64,000 nt of DNA, from NCBI GenBank assembly GCA_046294845.1, contig JBKBNU010000001.1:2108001-2172000 (forward strand), in the 5' to 3' direction. Every line of letters begins with the position of its first letter. Position 1 is the stretch's first letter. Both the position numbers and the translations under genes were made by a program. The notes under the pieces are model-generated. The model worked only from the letters and a program-made list of their open reading frames with translations, was not told the DNA's origin and searched no databases. This document shows positions 17,066 through 25,443 of this stretch, piece by piece. Origin of the DNA: Micavibrio_C sp046294845. Its GTDB lineage: Bacteria; Pseudomonadota; Alphaproteobacteria; Micavibrionales; Micavibrionaceae.

Positions 17066-17677
17066 TTAAGACTGCTTGTCCTTGCTGAACTTGGGACCAA
17101 CATTACGAATATGATCTTGCAAATCCTTAAGAATGCGCTCTGATTCCGACTCATCCACCATGTCAATTTCCATGTCACCAACCTCCCCTTCGGATTCACG
17201 GCGACGCGGGCCCATATAACTGCTGGGACGGCGGCGGCGGCGGCGATCGGGGCCAAAAAATTCATCTGCATCAACGAATTGTCTGGGCTTCTCAATCAAC
17301 TGTTCAATACGGGCATATAAATCTTTTGCATTAAAAGGCTTAACCAGGAATTCGGTAACGCCCACATCGCGCGCCTGCTCTACCCTGATGCGATGGCTAT
17401 AGCCTGTCATCATGATAACAGGAATAAACTTGTTCGGGGAACGCGGGTCTTTTCTGATACGACGGATCAATTCCAACCCATCGTAAGGCTGCATCAGCCA
17501 ATCGGTAAGAATGATATCGGGCTTATAACGGCAAAATTGTTCAAAAGCATCTTCCGCGTCATACGCTGTATATATAGATGTAAAGCCAAATACCTTCAGC
17601 AACGAAGAAACCAGCGTAACCATAGGTTTCATGTCATCAACGACCAGAATAGATACTTTACGAAATTGATAAACCAT
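17066..17677 (-). CDS. CheY-like response regulator with Arg-rich C-terminal tail
   Basis: 203 residues. Residues 7-125 form a receiver domain with the acidic pair Asp14-Asp15, phosphoacceptor Asp59 (ILTDWLMQP), switch Thr91 (MMTGY) and Lys113 (LVKPF). There is no DNA-binding or enzymatic output domain. The tail begins with PRQFVDADEFFGPDRRRRRR, typical of stand-alone regulators in alphaproteobacteria, and ends in an acidic then mixed stretch. It probably signals by protein-protein contact, with the next gene product (three-base spacing) as the first candidate partner. No kinase gene is nearby. Confidence 0.9.
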   Translation of the reverse strand: MVYQFRKVSILVVDDMKPMVTLVSSLLKVFGFTSIYTAYDAEDAFEQFCRYKPDIILTDWLMQPYDGLELIRRIRKDPRSPNKFIPVIMMTGYSHRIRVEQARDVGVTEFLVKPFNAKDLYARIEQLIEKPRQFVDADEFFGPDRRRRRRPSSYMGPRRRESEGEVGDMEIDMVDESESERILKDLQDHIRNVGPKFSKDKQS

Positions 17678-17832
17678 CAGACCAAAAATCTCTTTTCGAG
17701 TGACAGACTCTCATGAAAATCGACTTCGAACAATCAAAAATTGGCCTTTTCCGCATCATACGCCCATGCAATAATCCGATACTTTCATAATAAACATAAC
17801 AGCTATCCCTAATATAGCGGGCAGGTATCGCG

Positions 17833-19533
17833 ATGAAGAAGAACAACACCCACGCACAGGAAAACGTGATCAGCACCCTGATCGCCTCCGAAGGGACAGG
17901 CGCACAGTTACTGGTGAGAACATTAGCGGCCCATCAGGTCAAAAAAATTTCATGTGTGGCCGGCGAAAGCTATCTCGCGGTGCTTGATGCTCTCCTCGAT
18001 CATCCTGATATTCAGGTTGTTACCTGCCGTCAGGAGGGGGGCGCTGCTTTCATGGCAGAGAGCTGGGGCAAGCTCAGCGGTCAGCCCGGCATCTGTTTTG
18101 TCACACGCGGCCCCGGTGCCTGTAATGCCGCCATCGGTGTTCACACAGCCATGCAGGATTCAACACCGCTCATTTTATTTATGGGCCAAGTCGGACGCGC
18201 GGATAAAGGGCGCGAAGCCTTTCAGGAAATTGATGTCCGCGAAGTCTTTGGTGGCCTTGCCAAATGGGCCACGGAAATTGACGATCCGGCCCGCGTACCC
18301 GAAATCGTGGCCCGTGCCTTCAATGTTGCAACCTCGGGACGCCCCGGTCCTGTTGTTGTCGGCTTGCCCGAAGATATGCTGACAGAGATATCATCTTCTG
18401 TAATTCCAGCCCCTGCCCACCCCGCATGCGGGACCATCAGCAAGGATGATCTGCAGAAACTTAAAGACCTGATGCAGGATGCCCGTCAGCCTGTCGTACT
18501 TGTCGGCGGTAGCGGCTGGAACATCCAAGGGCTTGAAGATCTTGCAGCCTTTGCCAGTGCCGCCCAATTGCCTGTAACCGCATCCTTCAGAAGACAGGAT
18601 TTATTTAACCACAAACATAAATGCTATGTCGGCGAGTTGGGCACAGGGCCTAACCCTGCCCTGATCGAGAAAATCAAGCAGGCTGATTTGCTTCTTGTGA
18701 TTGGTGCCCGTCTGAATGAAATATGCACGCAAGGATATACCTTGCTTGATGCGCCCTTGCCTAAGCAGACCCTAATTCATATTCATCAAAGTACGGATGA
18801 AATTGGCAAGGTTTATCAGCCTGCACTGGGTATAACCGCCGACCTTAACCAAACAGCTACAGCTCTTGCCAGCATGGCACATGGCCTTGATGGCCGCCTT
18901 TGGGCCGGATGGCGTGACGAATTACGCAGCTCGTATCAAACATGGACAAACATTGACCCCGAGAACCGCCCGCGCTGGAAGGGTGCGGACATGACGCTGA
19001 TTTTCGACTTCCTGCGCCAGAATTTGCCGGAAGATGCGATTATCACAACCGACGCCGGTAATTTTAGCGGCTGGGCACAACGCTATCTGCAATATGGCCG
19101 CCCGGGCCGCCTGCTCGCCCCTGTCAGCGGGGCTATGGGGTATGCCGTCCCCTCTGCCATCGGTGCCTCCTTGACACATCCCGAAAAAACTGTTCTGGGT
19201 TTGTGCGGTGACGGCGGGTTTATGATGACAGGACAAGAAATCGCAACTGCTATGCATCACCAAGCCACCCCGATCATCATGGTTTGCAATAACAGTATGT
19301 ACGGCACCATCCGCATGCATCAGGAAAGACATTACCCTGGCCGCATCAGCGCGACGGCCCTGACCAATCCGGATTTTGTCAAACTTGCCGAAAGCTATGG
19401 AGCGTTTGCCCGCCGCGTTGAAAGTGCCGCCGATTTTCCAGCAATCTGGGCCGAAGCAAAAGCCGCAGGACGTTTGTCATTGCTCGAAATCCGGATGGAT
19501 CCTGCGCAACTGACAACGAATAGCAAAGTTTAA
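17833..19533 (+). CDS. Thiamine-diphosphate enzyme, acetolactate-synthase-like large subunit
   Basis: 566 residues with the three domains of the ThDP decarboxylase/ALS family: an N-terminal PYR domain with catalytic Glu68 (CRQEGGAAFMAESWGKLSG), a central FAD/TH3 domain, and a C-terminal PP domain with GDGGFMMTGQEIATAMHHQ...NNSMYGTIRMHQ binding Mg-ThDP. No small regulatory (IlvH) gene follows. So it is either a catabolic-type acetolactate synthase or another member (sulfoacetaldehyde acetyltransferase, benzoylformate decarboxylase and others); the substrate is unresolved. CAGG lies about nine bases before the ATG. It is convergent with the RNB gene, with 2 bp between stops. Confidence 0.85.
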   Translation: MKKNNTHAQENVISTLIASEGTGAQLLVRTLAAHQVKKISCVAGESYLAVLDALLDHPDIQVVTCRQEGGAAFMAESWGKLSGQPGICFVTRGPGACNAAIGVHTAMQDSTPLILFMGQVGRADKGREAFQEIDVREVFGGLAKWATEIDDPARVPEIVARAFNVATSGRPGPVVVGLPEDMLTEISSSVIPAPAHPACGTISKDDLQKLKDLMQDARQPVVLVGGSGWNIQGLEDLAAFASAAQLPVTASFRRQDLFNHKHKCYVGELGTGPNPALIEKIKQADLLLVIGARLNEICTQGYTLLDAPLPKQTLIHIHQSTDEIGKVYQPALGITADLNQTATALASMAHGLDGRLWAGWRDELRSSYQTWTNIDPENRPRWKGADMTLIFDFLRQNLPEDAIITTDAGNFSGWAQRYLQYGRPGRLLAPVSGAMGYAVPSAIGASLTHPEKTVLGLCGDGGFMMTGQEIATAMHHQATPIIMVCNNSMYGTIRMHQERHYPGRISATALTNPDFVKLAESYGAFARRVESAADFPAIWAEAKAAGRLSLLEIRMDPAQLTTNSKV

Positions 19534-19535
19534 AA

Positions 19536-21518
19536 TCAGATTGGTGATGGTTTGGGCATATCAGAAGGTTTGCGTACAAATTCTGTAGGCATTAATAAAA
19601 GCTGCCATTTGGCTTGCGCCGGATCTACATCGCAAATACGCCCCAGAATAGACTCACCTTTGTGGTAACTACGGGCTTTACCTGCTTCATCACCCTTGTA
19701 AACCAATGCTGCAGCACCGGATTCAATATCCCATTGTCGGGCTTGCAGATCGGCGCGCATTAAACGCTGGCGCAATCCGGTTTGCAAAATCACGACTTCA
19801 ACATAATCATCCGCCACTTCATCAATAAAGACACGCACCGGAGCAGCAGAAAGACGTTTCATATCGGGAATGGCATGATACTTTGTAAAATCATGCTGTA
19901 CATCACGGTCAATCCGACGACGCATATTCAAATGATGGGCTGTCTGATCAATAAGTGCTGCCTGTTCATCAGTGAGCGCTGTACGTTTCATGCCCAAAGC
20001 CTTGTGAATACCTCTGATATTTACCAGATCGGCATAACGTCTGATGGGGGATGTAAAATGCCCATAACGCAAAAGTCTCAAGGCACCATGACCCAAGCTT
20101 TCCGAAGAGTAATAGGCGCGCTGTGGCTTACCATCCACAACCACACCATTCGCAGCCTGTTCAAAATTTCTTGAGAGGAAAGGAATATCAGCCTCATGAA
20201 GATAATGAGCCAATAATGAATTGGTTTGCACCATCAATGTTTCGACAATTGATTTGCTGTTAAAACTGTTAGGGTCCTCTTTAAGGAATTGTTCGAATTC
20301 GGCGTTCAGCCCTTTGCCACGACGCATCTCATGAATGGCGCGGATAGTGCGAAAGCGAGGATCATCCCGTTCCATCAAGTCATAGAACTGGCCGTATGTC
20401 AGTTGCTCGCGTGAACGGATCACAGCCGGATAAACATCATAGCTCTTAAGATTGCAATCCCAATCAAGATTTTGTCTGACAACAATTGCCAAACGATCAA
20501 CACCAGAAACCAGTGAGCACGTGCTGGTACTTAATGACGGCGGCAACATATGGAAGGTATCATCTGCCAGATAGAAGCTTACCCCCCGCTCATAGGCATC
20601 ACGGTCTATAGCTGAATTATAAGCCACATGGGCAGGAACATCGGCTATGGCCGTATAAACAGAATAACCATCCCTTTCTATTTCAGCAGCAAAAGCATCA
20701 TCCAGATCACGCGCCCCCAAGGGGTCGACCGTTCTAAATTCCAGCGAACGCATATCAACGCGCTGGTCGAAGCTCATTTTACGGCGGCGAATATTGCGCG
20801 CCTCCCGCAAGACATCCTCGGGGTAGGCTCTATCAATGTCGTGCTTTTTGGCTACTACCAGACTGATCTTGTTGCCCGTCACACCATCAAGCATCTGGTC
20901 ATCGACAAGACGCAGCTGTGGTGTACATATGCTGAAATCATGGGGTATTTCGGCAAGGAACTGATGCTGTACATTTCCGGCGGGAGGTCTGTTCAGAACA
21001 AAACCCGTCTTGATAGAACGGTCGAGCGGTACAAATATTCCTGCCTTTTGATTAAAAGTACCCGTAAGCCTGAAAGGTTTGTCTGCAGCAGCGCGGGCTA
21101 CAAAGTTGCCGCGCAGAGTTGCATGCTGCCCCCTTGCAAGGGCAACAACAATTTTATCACCTGGTTTTAATGCGTTACGCGTTACATCAGCGTGAGGGAT
21201 AGTAGCAGACAGTGAAATACCCTCGGGCAGGTTTTGAATGGTAACAGGTACGCGCTTATATCCGCTATGCTCACCCACTACCGCATACGCCATATCAGCC
21301 CAAGGTTTAAGGGCAACAAAACCGCGACGGCCTTCCGCGGCAATAGCCCCCTCGGCAACCAAAACCGCCAGACATTCATCAATCAGTTTTTGTTTGTCTT
21401 CATCAGCTTCGAAAGCATCGCGCAGCGCCACTCTCGTCAGCGGCGCAGGATTCATGGCAATAAGCCGGTAAATGGAATCCTTGTCAGGTTCCTGTACTAT
21501 TTCCGAGTTGTTACGCAC
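19536..21518 (-). CDS. rnr: RNB-domain exoribonuclease, RNase R-like (short form)
   Basis: 660 residues. An N-terminal winged-helix-like segment (SIYRLIAMNPAPLTRVALRD...LVAEGAIAAEGRRGF) precedes two cold-shock-like RNA-binding regions. The RNB catalytic domain has RTVDPLGARDLDDAF (the Asp cluster binding Mg) and TSPIRRYADLVNIRGIH. A degenerate S1-like end (DDYVEVVILQTGLRQRLMRADL) closes it. Canonical RNase R is 720-810 residues with a basic tail, which is absent here, so this may be a divergent or second RNB paralogue. It degrades RNA 3' to 5'. The start is GTG at 21518: the helix-turn-helix begins before the next in-frame ATG, so the GTG is preferred. Confidence 0.85.
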   Translation of the reverse strand: MRNNSEIVQEPDKDSIYRLIAMNPAPLTRVALRDAFEADEDKQKLIDECLAVLVAEGAIAAEGRRGFVALKPWADMAYAVVGEHSGYKRVPVTIQNLPEGISLSATIPHADVTRNALKPGDKIVVALARGQHATLRGNFVARAAADKPFRLTGTFNQKAGIFVPLDRSIKTGFVLNRPPAGNVQHQFLAEIPHDFSICTPQLRLVDDQMLDGVTGNKISLVVAKKHDIDRAYPEDVLREARNIRRRKMSFDQRVDMRSLEFRTVDPLGARDLDDAFAAEIERDGYSVYTAIADVPAHVAYNSAIDRDAYERGVSFYLADDTFHMLPPSLSTSTCSLVSGVDRLAIVVRQNLDWDCNLKSYDVYPAVIRSREQLTYGQFYDLMERDDPRFRTIRAIHEMRRGKGLNAEFEQFLKEDPNSFNSKSIVETLMVQTNSLLAHYLHEADIPFLSRNFEQAANGVVVDGKPQRAYYSSESLGHGALRLLRYGHFTSPIRRYADLVNIRGIHKALGMKRTALTDEQAALIDQTAHHLNMRRRIDRDVQHDFTKYHAIPDMKRLSAAPVRVFIDEVADDYVEVVILQTGLRQRLMRADLQARQWDIESGAAALVYKGDEAGKARSYHKGESILGRICDVDPAQAKWQLLLMPTEFVRKPSDMPKPSPI

Positions 21519-21622
21519 GCAAAACCTGTTCTGTTTCTACACCCGAGGCCAAATTTTATGTCTATTGGGGTATAAAGCGGCCGGGCCATTTTTTGCAAGC
21601 TTAAAATCCCGCAACCGAAAAG

Positions 21623-21913
21623 TCACGCCGCAAACTTATCCATTTGTGTTGCCATGCGAAAATCCAGCTCTGTCAGGCCCTTGGCATCGTGCGTAGTCAG
21701 CCTGACCTCGACCCTGTTATAGACATTAAACCATTCCGGATGATGGTTAATTTTCTCCGCCAGCAAGGCCGAACGGCTCATAAAAGCCCATGATTGACTG
21801 AAATTTTTAAAAATAAAGGTTTTAGATATCGCCAAACCGTCTTCGGACAGCTGCCACCCCTGTAAATCGGCCATCTTAGCCTGTACTTCTTCATTCTGCA
21901 GCTTGTCAGCCAT
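21623..21913 (-). CDS. phhB: Pterin-4a-carbinolamine dehydratase
   Basis: 96 residues, the usual size. It dehydrates 4a-hydroxytetrahydrobiopterin during recycling of the pterin cofactor of aromatic amino-acid hydroxylases. Key features are KINHHPEWFNVYNRVEVRLTTHD (the active-site His pair) and the LTELD segment near the C-terminus. No hydroxylase gene (phhA) is in the window. It lies upstream of the RNB gene with a 104-bp gap and is divergent from the zincin-family gene. Confidence 0.95.
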   Translation of the reverse strand: MADKLQNEEVQAKMADLQGWQLSEDGLAISKTFIFKNFSQSWAFMSRSALLAEKINHHPEWFNVYNRVEVRLTTHDAKGLTELDFRMATQMDKFAA

Positions 21914-22016
21914 TGTGATAGCCCCCGTTTCGGCGTAAGTTATATCGAATCAAGCATATTTCATCTGACATGGTATTGATATGAGGTCAAGAACCGTGGA
22001 ACGCCAAAGTATAATC

Positions 22017-22427
22017 ATGAGCTTTTCCGCACCTCCCTCACCGGAGGATCTGGAAGCGATTGCCAAAGCCAGCCTCGAGCACCTGCCGGAAGAAATTCTG
22101 GAGTTGTGCGAAGACCTGACTATACGCATAGAAGAATTGGCCGATGAAGCCCTTGAATCCGAACTGGATCTGGATGACCCCTACGAACTGGTTTGCCTGT
22201 ACCGTAGCGGTAGTGAAATTTCCCCCGGCGTCACCAAAAAAGTCGCTAATGACGACGATGTACTTATTATCTTCCGCCGCCCCCTGCTTGATCTGTGGTG
22301 CGAAACAGGGGAAGATCTCAACATGTTGGTACGCCACGTAATGATCGAAGAACTGGGACAGAATTTTGACTTTTCCGAAGATGAGATTCAGGAAATGACC
22401 CAGCGCCACTATCAGGGTCTCTTTTAG
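22017..22427 (+). CDS. Zincin-like metallopeptidase family protein lacking the HExxH motif
   Basis: 136 residues from the preferred ATG at 22017 (an in-frame ATG at 21981 adds 12 residues that homologues lack). The whole-length pattern matches the small Zincin_1 family (PF06262): PPSPEDLEAIA at the N-terminus, DDPYELVCLYRSGSEI, DVLIIFRRPLLDLWCETGEDLNMLVRHVMIEELGQNFDFSEDEI. In the family the last block reads ...HExGHHFGxSDxDM. Here it is EELGQ (residues 111-115), so both zinc-ligand histidines are gone and only the Glu remains. It should not be called a functional protease. It is convergent with the macro-domain gene, with a 4-bp overlap. Confidence 0.8.
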   Translation: MSFSAPPSPEDLEAIAKASLEHLPEEILELCEDLTIRIEELADEALESELDLDDPYELVCLYRSGSEISPGVTKKVANDDDVLIIFRRPLLDLWCETGEDLNMLVRHVMIEELGQNFDFSEDEIQEMTQRHYQGLF

Positions 22428-22996
22428 GCCAAACCGGCAATCTTCAGGCGTTCCGCTACAGCCTTGCATGAATCCGTACGATCACAGACAATTCTTAATT
22501 CGTTTAAGGATGAAGGAAAACGTTCCCTGATTGCCTGTGTCAACAAACGGGCGGCACGCTGGACAGGAAAAGATCTCTTGCCTGTACCCAAAAGCGGTAG
22601 AGCCAGACTGCTTAAATGCATTCGCTCTGCCTGTTCGAGAATACTGCGGTAACAACGCAGTAAATCCCTGTCTTCGCCGGTGGTTCCCTCGCCCCATACA
22701 GGGGTAATAGCGACAATGATGTATTTGGATCGCAAATCGAAGCCCGGCAAAGCATGAACATCGCCAATACGCGGTTTATAAATATTCTCCAGAATAAACT
22801 CATCCAGTTGCTGACCAGCGGCATCAATAATCGTCCTGTTCAGACGGCCTCCTGTATTCAAGTTTACCGGAATCGCGGTAGCCAAAGCTTCGACATCATA
22901 TTGATGGCTAATATCGCCTTCAATCAGCCTAATTCTGCGGGCAATATGTTGTTCAGGATTGGAGCGACCCTCAAGGTCTGGTACAAATTCACTCAT
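22424..22996 (-). CDS. Macro-domain (ADP-ribose-binding) protein with a variant N-A-A-N loop
   Basis: 190 residues. The fold signature is RIRLIEGDIS, then IGDVHALPGFDLRSKYIIVAITPVWGEG, YRSILEQAERMHLSSLALPLLGTGKRSFPVQRAARLLTQAI, as in macro-domain ADP-ribosyl hydrolases/OAADPr deacetylases. The loop usually reading VNAAN..L..GGGV is here AIPVNLNTGGRLNRTI, so the catalytic Asn is not conserved in its normal context. It may bind rather than cleave ADP-ribose. Its ATG overlaps head-to-head, by two bases, with the ATG of the peptide-binding protein at 22995, so each promoter must lie inside the other gene. Confidence 0.82.
   Translation of the reverse strand: MSEFVPDLEGRSNPEQHIARRIRLIEGDISHQYDVEALATAIPVNLNTGGRLNRTIIDAAGQQLDEFILENIYKPRIGDVHALPGFDLRSKYIIVAITPVWGEGTTGEDRDLLRCYRSILEQAERMHLSSLALPLLGTGKRSFPVQRAARLLTQAIRERFPSSLNELRIVCDRTDSCKAVAERLKIAGLA
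22959..22987 (+). promoter_or_regulatory. Promoter candidate of the peptide-binding protein, inside the macro gene
   Basis: TTGGAG (22959-22964), 17 bp, TACAAA (22982-22987). Three and four of six positions match sigma-70, so the elements are weak but the spacing is exact. The predicted start is at 22994, one base from the ATG at 22995. Confidence 0.35.
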
Positions 22997-24713
22997 GTTC
23001 CGAAAAGCACTCTATAGTTACGCGGTTATTGTGACGCTGCTGACCCTGTTCATGCAACAGGCAAAAGCAGAAGAATTATTTGGCCTTGCCATGACGGGTA
23101 CGCCCAAATACAACGCAACATCTCCTTATCTGGACTATGTAAATCCTGAGGCTCCCAAAGGCGGGCAGCTGACCCAATCCGGTCTGGGGACCTTTGATAG
23201 CCTCAACCCTTTTAATATCAAGGGCATTCCCGTACAGGGTCTGAGCCTTGTTTATGACAGGCTGATGCAACGTGTCTGGGATGAACCCTTTACAATGTAT
23301 CCGCTGATTGCTGAAAAAGTTGACGTCGCCCCCGATCGTTCGGCCATTACCTTCTTCCTTGATCCCCGCGCCCGCTTTCAGGACGGCAGCCCTGTAAAAG
23401 CATCCGACGTAGTTTTCTCCTTCAATACCCTCAAAGAGAATGGCCGTCCGAATATGCGCCGCGTCTATGGGTTGGTCACATCTGTGGAGACGCCGGATGA
23501 ACGCACCATCAGTTTCAAGCTGGGCGAAGGTTATGACCGTGAAACCGTTATGATATTGGCCATGATGCCTGTGCTGTCCGAAGCATGGTGGTCAAAGGTC
23601 GATTTCAACACCACGCTGCTCGAAATTCCCAATACCAATGGCCCCTACAAAATTGAAAGCATTGATCCTCCCCGCAAGATTGTCTATGTCCGCAATCCGG
23701 ATTATTGGGCCAAAGACCTTCTGGTCAATAAAGGGCAATTCAATTTCGACAAGATGATTTTTGATTATTACCGTGACGATACCGTTGCCTTTGAATCATT
23801 CAAAGCACAGGAGTTTGATCTGCGCCGCGAATGGGATGCGGGTAAATGGGCGACAGGCTATGATTTTCCTGCGATCAAAGACGGAAAAATCATTGCCGAG
23901 TCCTTAAGCCACGGCAGACCTGAAAAAGTGCGTTCGCTTATCTTCAATACCAGACGCCCGCCATTTGATGATATCCGCGTACGTGAAGCCCTGACGCTTG
24001 CTTTTGATTTTGACTGGGTAAACCAAAACCTTTATCACGGCCTGTATAAGCGCGTGAACAGCTACTACCCCAACTCGGAACTGGCTGCCGGCACATGGGA
24101 ACCACCTTCGCACAGGACACCTGAAGAATCCCGCGCCAATTTGCGTAGGGCCGATCAGCTTTTAAAAGAAGCCGGATGGATCGTTCAAAACGGTAAACGC
24201 GTCAGGCAAGATCAACCGGCGACATCTCTAACATTTGAAATTATGTTAGGGGCACCCGATGACGAGAAAGTCGCTCTGGCATTTGCCCGCAATCTAAAGA
24301 AGCTGGGTATTGAACCACGTACACGTATTCTGGACTCGGCTGCCTTCACAGGACGGCTGAACGAATATGATTACGATATGGTTCTCCATTTCTGGCTTTC
24401 GACCCTGTCCCCCGGCACAGAGCAAATTCTGTATTACGGTTGCGAGGCCGCCAAACAAAAAGCCCGCTGGAATTTTCCCGGCATTTGCGATCCCCGCATA
24501 GACGAACTGGCCCTATCGATTCCGGCTGCCACCAGCCGCGAAGAAATGGTTTCCCGCCTGCATGAGCTTGATAGCACCCTACTGGCGGGGTTTTATATGA
24601 TCCCGCTTAACTATGCCGGTGTGGACTACGTCGCTTATCAGGCCCGCCTTAAACACCCGGAAAAGATGCCCCTTTACGGGACTGTCCTTGAAACCTGGTG
24701 GTCCGCCCCCTGA
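22995..24713 (+). CDS. Periplasmic peptide-binding protein of an ABC transporter (SBP family 5, YejA-like)
   Basis: 572 residues. A Sec signal peptide at residues 1-25 (MFRKALYSYAVIVTLLTLFM, then QQAKA) precedes a mature N-terminus with EELFGLAMTGTPKYN...YVNPEAPKGGQL, which is typical of YejA-type oligopeptide binders. The binding-protein fold has PVKASDVVFSFNTLKENG, VREALTLAFDFDWVN and a C-terminal WWSAP end. No permease or ATPase follows, so it works with a transporter encoded elsewhere. The frame is open to a TTG at 22959, but the ATG gives the clean signal peptide. The next gene is a lipoprotein 127 bp downstream. Confidence 0.9.
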   Translation: MFRKALYSYAVIVTLLTLFMQQAKAEELFGLAMTGTPKYNATSPYLDYVNPEAPKGGQLTQSGLGTFDSLNPFNIKGIPVQGLSLVYDRLMQRVWDEPFTMYPLIAEKVDVAPDRSAITFFLDPRARFQDGSPVKASDVVFSFNTLKENGRPNMRRVYGLVTSVETPDERTISFKLGEGYDRETVMILAMMPVLSEAWWSKVDFNTTLLEIPNTNGPYKIESIDPPRKIVYVRNPDYWAKDLLVNKGQFNFDKMIFDYYRDDTVAFESFKAQEFDLRREWDAGKWATGYDFPAIKDGKIIAESLSHGRPEKVRSLIFNTRRPPFDDIRVREALTLAFDFDWVNQNLYHGLYKRVNSYYPNSELAAGTWEPPSHRTPEESRANLRRADQLLKEAGWIVQNGKRVRQDQPATSLTFEIMLGAPDDEKVALAFARNLKKLGIEPRTRILDSAAFTGRLNEYDYDMVLHFWLSTLSPGTEQILYYGCEAAKQKARWNFPGICDPRIDELALSIPAATSREEMVSRLHELDSTLLAGFYMIPLNYAGVDYVAYQARLKHPEKMPLYGTVLETWWSAP

Positions 24714-24840
24714 AAAACACCCTGCTAATAACCATAATCAGGAAAATGGGGACAATTTTACAAAACGGCATTGAGCCGGAAGCTGGCTCTTGGTATGTTT
24801 TAACACGTTGTTTTTCACAGATTCTCCGGGCGGATATCCC

Positions 24841-25386
24841 ATGACATCTCAAAAGTTCTTTTCCCTGCTTCTGACTGGCGCCACTTTGGTTACGCTGGCT
24901 GCTTGTTCATCAACACCGACACAAACCGAATTGATGAATGATGCCCATTACTGGCAACGCACCAGCACAACAGAAGCCATCTATACACGCGGCCCCAAAG
25001 CACAGCAGCTTTTGAACCGCGATATCGCCCGCTGCGTTACAGAACTGCGTGAACTGGATCGCCTCGGCTTTATCCGCACACATACACCGGGCGATACAAC
25101 AAGCGCAGGTGTTCCTGATCCGTCAACGCCAGAGGGCGCACTGGCACAATGGGAAACACCGACACGTGACGGCTATCTTTATGCCGAGCACAGTGATTAT
25201 CATGATTTTGAAACATGCATGATGGCCAAAGGCTGGGAACGTCTGGAGCACATTCCTTACGATATCGCCAAGGAAGCCCGTACCGATTATATCGATGCCA
25301 TCAACCAGCAAGCCCACCGCAGCAAAACAGGCCAGCACGAGCCTGTTGAGACACCGGAAGGCGAATGGGATGGGCTGAACGATTAA
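24841..25386 (+). CDS. Unknown lipoprotein
   Basis: 181 residues. The signal peptide MTSQKFFSLLLTGATLVTL ends in the lipobox LAAC, with the modified Cys followed by Ser-Ser-Thr, which allows outer-membrane sorting. The mature part is polar, has paired cysteines (CVTELRELDRLGF and FETCMMAKGWERLEHIPYD) that may form a disulfide, and ends in an acidic tail. The xCMxxKGWxR pattern is common in small proteobacterial lipoproteins of unknown role. GGCGG lies six bases before the ATG at 24841. An intrinsic terminator follows. Confidence 0.85.
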   Translation: MTSQKFFSLLLTGATLVTLAACSSTPTQTELMNDAHYWQRTSTTEAIYTRGPKAQQLLNRDIARCVTELRELDRLGFIRTHTPGDTTSAGVPDPSTPEGALAQWETPTRDGYLYAEHSDYHDFETCMMAKGWERLEHIPYDIAKEARTDYIDAINQQAHRSKTGQHEPVETPEGEWDGLND

Positions 25387-25404
25387 TCAGGTCCTGATAT
25401 TCAA

Positions 25405-25435
25405 AAGAAAACCCCGCAAAATGCGGGGTTTTCTT
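25405..25435. terminator. Bidirectional intrinsic terminator
   Basis: AAGAAAACCCCGCA / TGCGGGGTTTTCTT, a perfect 14-bp inverted repeat with a 3-base loop, A-rich on one side and T-rich on the other. It serves the lipoprotein gene (+) and the convergent GT9 gene (-). Confidence 0.95.
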
Positions 25436-25443
25436 ATAGCTCA

